From NCBI GenBank assembly GCA_949825045.1, contig OX463810.1, forward strand, positions 31,320,201 to 31,384,200: a stretch of 64,000 bases of DNA, written 5' to 3'. Source of the stretch: Argyresthia goedartella (Eukaryota; Arthropoda; Insecta; Lepidoptera; Argyresthiidae). The translations under genes and the position numbers were made by a program. Under the pieces are notes generated by a model. That model saw only the letters and a list, made by a program, of their open reading frames with translations. It did not search any database and was not told the DNA's origin. Positions 30,716-39,822 of the stretch are shown in pieces (within the stretch, counting starts at the first letter, position 1; the number at the start of each line of letters is the position of its first letter).

Positions 30716-30976
30716 TTGTAAATATGTGTACCTATATGTATGTTATAGATATATTTAACTAGTTCGTTCTTTCAGATACATACGCTTGCACGGTATGTAA
30801 GTTTTCTGATGTTCTGAAAGCTGTGACCGATAGCGTTGACTGGTCGTCATGGCTTTCATTTATGGTTCTGTGATAAATTATAAACCAAAGAATATAGAAC
30901 CACACTTACTTGCTATTGTCAATTCAGGCTTCACTTGTAAAACTGCTTGAACCCATAGTAATCTTCGACGTTCATC
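30716..30976. other. Non-coding interval
   Basis: Upstream of the candidate small gene. No TATA-type or other promoter signal stands out. Confidence 0.3.
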
Positions 30977-31243
30977 ATGGGGGAAAACGTGAGTTTGTAC
31001 CACTTTTTTACAGAATTTCAAGACAAGGGTGATGCATTTTATTTTTTATAGATTTCCATTGATTTTACTCAGGATTTCGGTTTGAAAACCAGAATCAGTC
31101 GAGGAAACGAGTCACAAAGATCCAAAAGAATAGCCGAAATCTTCGGAGTCAAAGAGTTTGAGGTCAATGGTCTTAATAATCACAAAACAGAGGATAACGC
31201 GGAGAGACAGTTGTCAATATGTCGTCGTCATTCGTTTAAATGA
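30977..31243 (+). CDS. Candidate two-exon small gene, function unknown
   Basis: Exon 1 is ATGGGGGAAAAC (30977-30988), followed by a canonical donor GTGAGT. A 63-base intron with a T-rich end and TATAG acceptor closes at 31051. Exon 2 (31052-31243) is open for 63 codons to TGA, and an in-frame TAG sits right at the acceptor, so the frame opens exactly where splicing would place it. The predicted 67-aa product starts MGENISIDFTQDFG, is basic (RISRGNESQRSKR) and ends CRRHSFK. It is not recognised and has no signal peptide or membrane segment. It could be an internal piece of a longer host gene, a repeat-derived frame, or chance. Support is only the splice sites and open frame. Confidence 0.3.
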
Positions 31244-31380
31244 GGCACTTAATTAATAGCCCGGGCCATTCATTAATAATCATATCAAATTTAGCTAACA
31301 CTAAATCTTGATTAAAATAAAGCATCGCCGGAAAATTTTAAGGCAACAAATATAATCACCAAAATATTTTTTTCCTACCC

Positions 31381-32187
31381 AAATCAAATCAAATCAAATC
31401 AAAAATCATTTATTTCCATAGGATGTTGTTACATCACTTAGATCCGTCATTACATTTTTTTGGGTGAGTTCACTAACACAATGGCGGATCTTTTGCGTTT
31501 CCTTTTTTAAATAAAATATTGTCAAATTACAAATGCTAATTATATATCGAAACAGCCTGTTACTCAAACAATCTATTCCCATGGACATCTGTCCTCTAAG
31601 TAATCAGATATCCTATAGTAACCTTTTTTATACAATTTCTGTTTTATTATTATTTTAAACTTGTCTAAAGGTAAGTTTTTAATATCAGTAGGGACCTTAT
31701 TGTAACAGCGTATACAATTGCCTTTAAAAGAATTACTAATTTTATGTAGTCGGCTTATATAAGCAACCAACTTGTCTTTATTTCTAGTATTAAAATTGTG
31801 TATATCACTGTACTTCTGAAAATTAGTTATATTTCTTTTTACATACACAAGATTGTCATAGATATATTGAGACACAAATGTCAGAATATTGATTTCTTTA
31901 AACTTTTCCCTCAGTGACACTCTAGGCCCTAATCTATAAATTGCACGAACAGCCCGTTTCTGCAGAATAAATATACTATTAGCATTCGCAGCGTGACCCC
32001 ACAATAAAATACCATAGGTCATTAGACTATGAAAGTAACTAAAGTAGACTAGTCTAGCGGTGTCTACGTCGGTAAGAGCTCTAATTTTTTTAACTGCGAA
32101 CGCTGCCGAACTCAGTCTGTTCGATAATTTATTTATATGAGGATCCCATTGTAGTTTGGCGTCTAAAATAATGCCCAAAATTAATAA
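31381..32187 (-). mobile_element. Jockey-type LINE, 3' portion with GATTT tail
   Basis: Carries the C-terminal part of the RT ORF (31573-32180) and a ~170-bp trailer ending in AAATC steps at 31381-31402 (GATTT on the minus strand). The upstream part is cut by the insertion of the MITE-like repeat 32188-32510. Confidence 0.8.
31573..32180 (-). pseudogene. LINE reverse-transcriptase C-terminal region
   Basis: An open frame reading LGIILDAKLQWDPHINKL, AAFAVKKIRALTDVDTARLV, YFSYFHSLMTYGILLWG, LQKRAVRAIYRLGPRVS, then KISNSFKGNCIRCYNKVP and a GYYRISDYLEDRCPWE end. These are the thumb and C-terminal signatures of jockey-like LINE ORF2 proteins. The catalytic FADD part is absent, lost at the junction with the MITE at ~32188. 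The frame itself has no internal stop, so this copy is the least decayed of the family here. Confidence 0.8.
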
Positions 32188-32510
32188 ATGAACACCAAAA
32201 GTTGCAAAAAATATCAGGGCAAAACACTGCGGTAGCTTAGGTGAAGGGTAAAGGGGGTGAGCGAAACGAAGCCCCATTTATCATTCGTGTTAGGTTGAAC
32301 ATGTAAGAATAACAAAAAATACTTAAAACATAAACTTAACTTTAAGTACACAAAACATCAAAAGAAGTTTGGTGATCATTTATCCAAACACAATTTGGTG
32401 GACATTTATCCATTCTGGCAGTCATTTTGAATTTATTGGTAGTAAAATAGGTGCGTTTTTGGTAATCGTTTAAACACAAGCTAAATTTTAACCACCAGCC
32501 TTACCGAAAG
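32188..32510 (-). repeat. ~320-bp interspersed element, inverted copy of 3640-3965
   Basis: Read in reverse it follows 3640-3965 block by block, from AGGCTGGTGG and AACGATTACCAAAAACG through GGATAAATG repeats and the core to TTGCAACTTTTGGTG. The LINE reading frame stops matching exactly at its right-hand edge, which helps define that boundary. Confidence 0.65.
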
Positions 32511-32618
32511 TTAGCCTTTTGTTAGAGGAATAGAGTAGAAGCCCAATTCATTTTTGCAAGATGGCGTTAGTGTAACACATGATTTCTTCAGAGTCCCTTT
32601 AGCTGATAGTATGTATAT
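32511..32618. other. Short non-coding flank
   Basis: Sequence between the MITE-like repeat and the 5' LTR; nothing recognised. Confidence 0.3.
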
Positions 32619-32739
32619 TGTGCCGGCCCGTACGCCCGCCATAGATTACAGATATGCGGAAATATCTCATCACGTACTATGTCTTATGCACGTCATTAAT
32701 AACATGTACTAACCTAGTATATAAGTTAGGATTGTATTC
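32619..32739 (+). repeat. 5' LTR, first part
   Basis: Matches 37353-37472 of the 3' LTR with a few substitutions, including the TATA-like AGTATATAAGTTAGG. It breaks off at GTATTC, where the LINE tail begins. Confidence 0.85.
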
Positions 32740-32911
32740 ATATTCATATTCATTTATTTGCATATAACATGTACAATTCACACTACAGGTGGAAAATGTA
32801 TGTAGGGTACATGCACCCTGACAGGGTATAACAAATTTATCTACACATACACATAACTTTTACATTGACCCGATCAGCTGTTCACAGGTTAAAGAGACTA
32901 AATTTATTTTC

Positions 32912-34810
32912 CTAATAATTTTTACCTTCGAAGAATTCCTGCAGCACGTAGTAGCATTTTTCGGCGAGGTAACATTTTAAAAGTTTTTTAAATTTTGTTA
33001 AATCTTCCATTTCCTGGAGATTTTTGGGTAAATTATTATATATTTTTGTAGCCATGGTAAAGGGACCACATTGTACCATTTTTTTTTTTTTTTTTACAAA
33101 GTTGCTGATTTCTAATATATAGATAGAAGTTAGTGTAAGTATTTTATATTGTTTCAAATAGGGCTTGCAGCTAGTCATATTGTCTATATTAGCAATTATT
33201 CTGACGCATTTCTTTTGTAATAAAAACAAGTTTGGTACCTTGGTACTGTTTCCCCATACCACTATACCATATTGTAGCCACGCGTGAGCATAGGCATAAT
33301 ATGCTGAGAGAGCAGTCTTCACATCTGTGTATTTCTTTAATTCGAGCAGCGCGTAAGTGAATCTTGATAGTTTGGTTGATATATTTGCAATGTGGTCTTT
33401 CCAGTTTATATTGCTATCTATGTTAATGCCTAGTAAAGGGTAAGTTTTAGCACATTCGATTTTATTACTTAGATATGAGTAGTTTATTTCTAAGGGACGT
33501 TTTTGATGTGGTTTAAATTGTAATAGTTTTGTTTTGGAATAATTTATTTGTAAATTGTGTTCATTTAACCAGTTAATTAATGTATCAAATGTAGTTTGAA
33601 GAAGTACGTTAAGGTCGGTGGCATTTTGGCAAGGTATAACTATTGATATATCGTCGGCAAATAGAGTGGATGAATGGTTAATTTGTTTAGGTAAGTCATT
33701 AATATAGAGCAGAAAGAGAATGCACCCCAGTACACTTCCTTGGGGGATTGACTTAGTGACATGTGCTTTTTCAGATCGCACTTTATTAATCAAACCAGTT
33801 TTACCATCATAATGTTCTATTTCTACAAGTTGATATCTGTTTGATATTGGTGCACAATACCACGAACACCTATTCCATATATTTTTTTTAATAATATATC
33901 ATAAAGGACACGATCATATGCCTTGCTCATATCGAGAAGTAAACCAATAGTATATTTTTTTATTATTTATAATATTTAAAATATCTGTAATATATTTATA
34001 AACAGCTAGTGATGTCGAGTGGTTTTTTCTAAATCCATATTGGGACTTACTAAATATATTAAATTGTTCACAGAAGGAATACAGTCTGTTTGCCATGGCA
34101 GTTTCAAAGATTTTTGCGATTGTAGGTAAAAGAGCAATTGGTCTGTAGTTTGTGCAGTTACTTTTGTTACCTTTTTTGTAAATAGGTTTAATTATGGATA
34201 GTTTTAAGAGGTCTGGTACTGTACCATCTGCAAAAGACTGATTTATAAGAAACGACAGAATAGGGGCCAATGTTTCAACACATTTTTTTATTAGTAATGG
34301 GGGCAGTTTGTCATGACCGAAACTTTTTTTGTTTTTTAATTCTTTTATTATTTTAATAACTTCAGGGATGGTAACTGGTTTTAAGTACATTGAATTTTCA
34401 GACGGCTCAATTATAGCTTTTCCTTTTGGTGCGGGAAGCGAAGGATCAGAATTTGCAACATTCAGGAAAAAGTCGTTGTAAATATTAGCTATACGAAGCG
34501 GGTTATCTATTATTTTATTTTGTTCATTCAATTTAATGTTAACTCTATCTATTTTTGTAACTTTGTTAGTTTGCTCCTTTATTAAGTGCCAAGTCGATTT
34601 TATTATGTTATCAGAGTTTTTGATTTTATTAATGTTTTGGATCCTTTTAGACGTTTTTACAATTTTTTTCAATAATAGTTTATATTGTTTATAGGCATTA
34701 TTTAGAATTTTATTATCTATTTTATTTACAAGTAGTTTTAGTAGTCTTTTATTCTTACAGGATTGTTTTATACCTTTTGTTAGCCATGTTTTTTTGCTTT
34801 TAAGTTTTAT
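32912..34810 (-). pseudogene. LINE ORF2, reverse-transcriptase part, frameshifted
   Basis: N to C on the minus strand: a linker with KSTWHLIKEQTNKV; ELKNKKSFGHDKLPPLLIKK; LSIIKPIYKKGNKSNCTNYR with PIALLPTIAKIFE; SQYGFRKNHSTSLAVYK; then a frame break around the first catalytic-Asp block (DMSKAYDRV is encoded near 33920-33945). The frame reopens at about 33793 with SIPQGSVLGCILFLLYINDL, STLFADDISIV (catalytic FADD), YPLLGINIDSNINWKDHI and a C-terminal KIYNNLPKNLQEM. A T run near 33080 (poly-lysine codons) may be a further slip site. All core RT blocks are present. Confidence 0.85.
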
Positions 34811-34819
34811 TTTAACATT

Positions 34820-35552
34820 TTTAGGGGTATAGTTTTATTAAGAATGTAAGTTAATTTTGATTGAAATGACATATAGTTTTCATTTAAGTTTTTATCTCTA
34901 ATGATTAATTTATTAAAGTCAACTTTATTAAGTTCTGAGATGAAATTGTTTATATTTTGGTCATTAAATATTCTTTTTTTTACTGACCATGTAGTTCGAG
35001 CGTTATTATGATCGGTTGGTATTTGTATTGTTGTACCTTTATGATCTGTAAAACCATATTCATGGACGGAGATGTTTTCTTTTTTTACAATAAAGTTAGT
35101 AAATATTAAATCTAAACAAGTAGACGAGGTTTCAGTTATTCTGGTAGCCTCTTTTATATGTTGGTGAAAGTTGTAGCCTTTTCATTAGATCAATAAAGCT
35201 TGATCTTACCTATTATAACATTTTTCCTTAAATATTTCTTCTTTACGTGCTGCAAGAGATTTGTTAAGGAATTAAAGAAAATATTAGGTATCCTGGTGTG
35301 ATCTGGCCAATAAATAACAATAACAATTAATTTTAACTTTGGTATCTCAATGGCACAAGTTTCAAATATAAACTCTATATTCATTCTATCAATTTCTTTC
35401 AGTTCAATAAACTCAATATTGTCTTCGAGTAGAATGCAAGTTCCTCCTGCCCCATGATGAGATCGACAAAAGGATGCTGCTAGCTTGAAGCCGTCTACAC
35501 GCAGCAGATCTATGGTTGATGGAGATATCCACGTTTCTGTAAGGCACATCAT
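34820..35552 (-). pseudogene. LINE ORF2, endonuclease part, broken
   Basis: LTETWISPSTI and VIVIYWPDHTRIP are the TETW and xIYRPP-type boxes of apurinic-like (EEP) endonucleases of LINEs. The frame breaks near 35190, where the GDFN box would be expected and is not seen. It continues in another frame with STCLDLIFTNFIV and EYGFTDHKGTTIQIPT, the C-terminal SDH-type box. The domain is therefore inactive. Confidence 0.75.
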
Positions 35553-35640
35553 CTGGATATTTTCATCTTCTTCTGTTGCGGCTTCTACTAAATGTTGCTT
35601 ATTTTTGAAGCTCTGTATATTCTGGAATAAAATTTTAATA

Positions 35641-36337
35641 TTATGGTCGAAAAAAATCTGCAGAAATCGTTGTGTTTGGTGGGGATGCCACCGTGGCGTC
35701 TAATATTTGAGTTACAACATTCATGTTTGTTCTGTTGATGATATTGTCATCAAGGGGCTCTGGATTATAATGTCTTCCATTTATAATAAGTTTGTCATCA
35801 ATTATATTGGCTCGATGCCCATCGCGACGTGCTTTTATTAGGGTTTCTATTAATTTCTTTCGTTTTTGCAGGGATTCTTCTCCCAATACTTCCGATACAG
35901 CAAGCCCTAATTTCTTGAAATAACTTCGTCGTTGTAGTATTTGTCGTGTGAGGTTCTTACTCATCAATTCAATTTCTAAGGGTCTTCGAAAGCCTTTTTT
36001 TCCTATTCTTTTCATATTTTCTACATATCCCTGTATATTTATGTTTAGTATATCCTGGAACATGCAGACTACCCTTTCGTATAATTGTCCACTTTCTTCC
36101 CATCTGTTTTCTTCCAATCCGTATAAAATTATTTTCTTGTCTCTACTTCCTTCACAGCATTTCCCTGTCGTTACAGTATTTTCGTTTATTTCTATATTTT
36201 TGTTAATTTTATGTATTTCTGTTTGTAGTTGCACGTTTTCTTTCTTTAGATTTATTATGACTTTGTTTATGTTATCTATCTCTTTATTAATTTGGTCTTG
36301 TTTCTGAGATACAGCTATTGTAGTTTTGGAGAGCTAA
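35641..36337 (-). pseudogene. LINE ORF1-type protein, 5'-truncated
   Basis: A frame of about 197 codons reads KKIILYGLEENRWEESGQLY, RIGKKGFRRPLEIELMSKNL, then EVLGEESLQKRKKLIETLIK and DDKLIINGRHYNP. The pattern (I.GL.E ... R.G....RP.. ... LA....R..G ... DKL..NG) fits the RRM-like nucleic-acid-binding ORF1 proteins of CR1/jockey/L1-type elements. Further codons upstream toward 36337 read IKLINKDIDNINKVI-like coiled-coil sequence. The start is lost at the truncation. Confidence 0.7.
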
Positions 36338-36342
36338 TATTC

Positions 36343-36425
36343 CAATCAATAGACAAGACTTTAACTGAGCATATAGTGACAAGCCTTTTATTCCGTCTCC
36401 CGTCGGTCACCACACTCTGTCGGCA
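36343..36425 (+). repeat. 5' LTR, second part
   Basis: Continues the LTR after the LINE: CCAATCAATAGACAAGAC to CACTCTGTCGGCA, matching 37473-37554. Confidence 0.85.
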
Positions 36426-36428
36426 AAG

Positions 36429-36446
36429 TGGTGACCCCGACAGTGA
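36429..36446 (+). promoter_or_regulatory. Primer binding site, tRNA-Trp type
   Basis: TGGTGACCCCGACAGTGA lies three bases after the 5' LTR end. From family knowledge, TGGTGACCCCGACGTGA-type sites pair with the 3' end of tRNA-Trp in CsRn1/Kabuki-like Ty3/gypsy elements; the match here has one extra A. This sets the parent class as gypsy-like by inference. Confidence 0.65.
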
Positions 36447-37352
36447 ACATCGAGCAACCTTCGGTAAAAACTTCATCGGAGTGAAGAAATAAGCTGGATT
36501 CGCCTTTCAAAATGTTTCCGCAATGGAGACTCAGGCGCCAAGAAGACTGCATCATCAAGTTGCCGAGATATCGGTGAAATAGTTCCTGCCTTCGGTCACA
36601 TATCCTAAGCCAACGAAGCAACAGTGGAAAATACGCAGCCCACCAGCAACCTCATAACCTCAACTGTGGACCGCAGGTCAATGATCGATTGATAGCGAGT
36701 TATGAAGACACCCCACCACATAATATCAAAAATTACGGCAATATAGCCAAGAATAGAGAAGAGTAAAGAACAAGCAACGCTTTGTTCCATCGTTCCGGAA
36801 CAGACAAACGTTCCACAGCCAGAAGCAATCATCATCATCATCATCAGTCATCTTAACGAGCACTTCGTCATGACAGAGTACAGTGACTAGTACATGGAGA
36901 AGCCTATCTATGACCGCTGACCCTGCACCCCAGTCTATGAAAAAAGAGACGACAATTAGAATATCATACAACGTCACGTGCAACATCAACCCCATACGAG
37001 GAGCAGAAGATGGAGCAAGCACCAGGCAATCGACCTCGCATCCATGATAAATTTAGAACAAAATAGCCCCAAACCCCTAGAAGAACAACTTTGGACATAA
37101 ATCATCGAGTGAGGAGCGCAAACTCAAGACAGCGTAACTACATTCCTGACCTTGCACGCAAGAAACGTGATTTCAATAGTAAGCAACTGGGCTGACATTG
37201 TCTATGAAGCATAACATGCAACTCCTGAACTCGCAAAAAAACGCTCGCGGTGTCTATATCGAATAGCATCACGTCTTGTAGAATATATTATTTTTTGTTT
37301 TGTTTTGTATTTTGTAGTCCAATGTTTAAATTTTTGTAAAGGGGGGAGTATC
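36447..37352 (+). other. Internal region of the LTR element without coding sequence
   Basis: About 900 bp. It contains no gag, protease, RT or integrase motif on the sense strand. It includes a small ATC repeat at 36827-36845 and ends with the polypurine tract GTAAAGGGGGGAGTATC next to the 3' LTR. Confidence 0.7.
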
Positions 37353-37554
37353 TGTGCCGGCCCGTACGCCCGCCACAGATTACAGATGTGCGGAAATATC
37401 TCATCACGTACTATGTCTTATGCACGTCATTAATAACATGTACCAACCTAGTATATAAGTTAGGATTGTATTCCAATCAATAGACAAGACTTTAACTGAG
37501 CATGTAGTGACAAGCCTTTTATTACGTCTCCCGTCGGTTGCCACTCTGTCGGCA
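37353..37554 (+). repeat. 3' LTR (unit 1)
   Basis: TGTGCCGGCC ... CTCTGTCGGCA, with a TATA-like TATATAAG at 37452-37459. It follows the polypurine tract directly, so this is the original 3' LTR. Confidence 0.85.
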
Positions 37555-37692
37555 AATATATAATATATAATATTAGGTCCTTACATATGAAATTGGCGTT
37601 TTGCATGTGAGGAACATAAAGTCGTTTTTTTTAAATATAATATATTTATTTAATCAAAGTATGTACCGTATGGGCCGGCACAGATACTCATC

Positions 37693-37894
37693 TGTGCCGG
37701 CCCGTACGCCCGCCACAGATTACAGATGTGCGGAAATATCTCATCACGTACTATGTCTTATGCACGTCATTAATAACATGTACCAACCTAGTATATAAGT
37801 TAGGATTGTATTCCAATCAATAGACAAGACTTTAACTGAGCATGTAGTGACAAGCCTTTTATTACGTCTCCCGTCGGTTGCCACTCTGTCGGCA
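37693..37894 (+). repeat. Solo LTR copy (unit 2)
   Basis: Essentially identical to unit 1, not preceded by a polypurine tract but by an inverted LTR-start fragment. Confidence 0.85.
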
Positions 37895-38031
37895 AATATA
37901 TAATATATAATATTAGGTCCTTACATATGAAATTGGCGTTTTGCAAGGGAGGAACATAAAGTCGTTTTTTTAAATATAATATATTTATTTAATCAAAGTA
38001 TGTACCGTATGGGCCGGCACAGATACTCATC

Positions 38032-38229
38032 TGTGCCGGCCCGTACGCCCGCCACAGATTACAGATGTGCGGAAATATCTCATCACGTACTATGTCTTAT
38101 GCACGTCATTAATAACATGTACCAACCTAGTATATAAGTTAGGATTGTATTCCAATCAACAGACAAGACTTTAACTGAGCATGTAGTGACAAGCCTTTTA
38201 TTACGTCTCCCGTCGTTTGCCACTCGGCA
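38032..38229 (+). repeat. Solo LTR copy (unit 3)
   Basis: As unit 2 with one T-to-C change (CAACAGACAAG) and a four-base loss near the end. It leads into the complete mariner. Confidence 0.85.
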
Positions 38230-38247
38230 AATATATAATATATAATA

Positions 38248-39535
38248 TTAGGTCCTTACATATGAAATTGGCGTTTTGCATGGGAGGAACATAAAGTCTT
38301 TTTTTTTAATATAATATATTTATTTAATCAAAGTATGTACCATTGCTATCTATTCACTTTTGCCATCGCATAGGTAGTTCTTCGATCCCTTTACTAAAAA
38401 AAACATTCGGGCGGGAATCAATAAAATCTTTGAAGGCGGTGTGGACTGCCCCATCGGAGTTGAATTTTCTCCCTTTCAAGAAATTATCCAAATTTCGAAA
38501 AAAATGGTAATCTGTTGGAGCAAGGTCCGGAGAGTACGGTGGATGTCTTAGACATTCCAATTGAAGCTCCTCTAATATGGTAGCCGTCTGTTGTGCAGTG
38601 TGTGGTCTAGCGTTATCATGAAGCTGCAGTGGCCTAGAGCGATTGACCAGCCTCAGTTGTTCAGCAGCTAGCTTTTCCATCATGTTTTTCAGTTGCTGAC
38701 AATAGACATCTGCCGTAATCGTCTGGCCAGATTTAAGAAAGCTGTAGTGAACGACACCAGCGCTAGTCCACCAAACGCTCACAATTAACTTTTTTGTAGT
38801 CAATTGTCAATTTTCGCTTGGGGCATGGATTGGCTGGTTCGGCAGGGTTCAGCCATTGCGATGAGCGCTTCCGATTATCGTACAGGATCCATTTTTCATC
38901 ACAGGTAATGATTCGATTTAAAATCCTTTTATTATTGTGCCGGTTGAGTAATGCAACGCAGCAGTCAACGCGCGTTTGTTGATTTGCTTCACTCAGTTCT
39001 TGAGGTACCCACCTTTCAAGCTTTTTCACCTTCCCAATTTGCTTCAAGTGGATTAAAACAGTTTTATCACTAACACCGCAGCCTGCAGCTAACTCGGACG
39101 TGGTTTGCGATGGATCCGCTTCCACAATAGCCTTCAATTCTTCATTATCAACTTTGGTCTACGGCCGCCCACGGGGCTTGTTCTGCAGGTCGAAATTTCC
39201 AGAACGAAAACGTTGGAACCAAAAACGCACTGTGTTTTCTATTGCGGCACCGTCTCCATACACATCATTAATCCTTTGAGCCATTTCTGCAGCACTGGTG
39301 CCACGGCAGAACTCATACTTGCAAATAACGCGATATTTCAAGTTTTCCATTTTGTAAGCTGAGTGACGCAAAAAAATAAACAATTGAGGAAAAACAAATG
39401 AATTATAATTTTAGAAACACAAATACATGAGTAAATAGCTGAATAAATGAATTTGGAATTCCTAACCATAGAGGAGATATTTGAGATCAAAGTGGCCAGT
39501 ACGGCGAAACGCCAATTTCATATGTAAGGAGCTAA
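38248..39535 (-). mobile_element. Mariner transposon, full length but inactive
   Basis: The TIRs TTAGGTCCTTACATATGAAA (left) and the inverse of TTAGCTCCTTACATATGAAA (right) bound 1288 bp, the usual mariner size. TA-rich flanks agree with TA target sites. It encodes a mariner transposase on the minus strand with three lesions. Its left terminus is the piece amplified in the tandem units at 37353-38031. Confidence 0.9.
38324..39350 (-). pseudogene. Mariner transposase (DD34D), three lesions
   Basis: Start at ATG 39348-39350 (MENLKYRVICKYEF). A helix-turn-helix with RFWFQRFRSGNFDLQNKPRG is followed by TAG at 39159-39161. The frame goes on with SQTTSELAAGCGVSDKTV, ITCDEKWILYDN (first Asp) and a frame slip near 38806-38815, where ATTGAC is duplicated. 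Then VSVWWTSAGVVHYSF, LHDNARPHTAQQTA (second Asp) and HPPYSPDLAPTDYHFF follow. By my count 34 residues separate the last two catalytic Asp, the mariner signature. A TGA at 38354-38356 removes the last ~10 residues; the expected end is TAA at 38324-38326. The family is closest in wording to Bombyx-type mariners (memory-based). Confidence 0.9.
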
Positions 39536-39589
39536 TATTATATATTTTTATCATATTTTGGTATTTATTTTTGGATTAATCTTCTACTA
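39536..39589. other. AT-rich mariner flank
   Basis: Short AT-rich flank of the mariner. Confidence 0.3.
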
Positions 39590-39822
39590 TCTGATGCCCG
39601 CAACTTCAACTGCGTGTTCCTAGGGATTATTATTTACCAAGATTACTTACCTCCTTCTGGTGCAGTCGGATAAAACGTATCCTATATGTCATTCTAGCTC
39701 ATAAACTATCTCTGTGCTATATTTCATTAAAATCCGTTCAGCCGTTTTAGCATGATTGAAGCACAAATAAGCAGACATCTAAACATCGCTACTTTCACAT
39801 TTATAATATTAGTTGGATGTTT
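39590..39822 (+). repeat. Interspersed repeat of the 'CCGTTCAGCCGTTTTAGC' type
   Basis: GATGCCCGCAACTTCAACTG, ATAAAACGTATCCTATATGT, AAATCCGTTCAGCCGTTTTA and a TTTATAATATTAGTTGGAT end. These blocks are very common in insect repeats of Helitron or MITE type (family knowledge). There is no ORF. Confidence 0.6.

Larger units (their letters stand above)
32740..36337 (-). mobile_element. 3.6-kb LINE inserted in the LTR
   Basis: Inserted on the minus strand and flanked by the short direct repeat TATTC (32735-32739 and 36338-36342); the tail is also ATATTC-rich, so the duplication length is ambiguous. The 3' end has AATAAATGAATATGAATATG, meaning a poly(A)-like signal and GAATAT steps instead of poly(A). 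It carries a decayed ORF1, an endonuclease and a reverse transcriptase in the order expected for jockey/CR1-type LINEs. It is 5'-truncated within ORF1. Confidence 0.85.
32619..37554 (+). mobile_element. Non-autonomous LTR retrotransposon with a LINE in its 5' LTR
   Basis: The 5' LTR starts TGTGCCGGCCCGTACGCC at 32619, is split by the LINE 32740-36337 and resumes to TCTGTCGGCA at 36425. The 3' LTR is 37353-37554. Between them the internal part (36426-37352) starts with a primer binding site and ends with a purine tract (AAAGGGGGGAGTATC), but has no gag or pol frame. With LTRs of ~202 bp and an internal part of ~930 bp it is a coding-less derivative that would need another element's proteins. 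The two LTRs differ at roughly eight positions, so the insertion is not recent. Confidence 0.85.
37353..38247 (+). repeat. Tandem ~340-bp chimeric units: LTR + mariner end
   Basis: Three units start at 37353, 37693 and 38032. Each has the LTR (202, 202 and 198 bp, TG...CA) followed by AATATATAATATATAATA and the mariner terminus TTAGGTCCTTACATATGAAA. In the first two units the mariner part stops after ~110 bp at GTATGTACC, followed by 23 bp that include an inverted copy of the LTR start. In the third the mariner goes on full length. Units 1 and 2 are almost identical; unit 3 has lost four bases (CTCTGTCGGC to CTCGGC). Confidence 0.9.
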
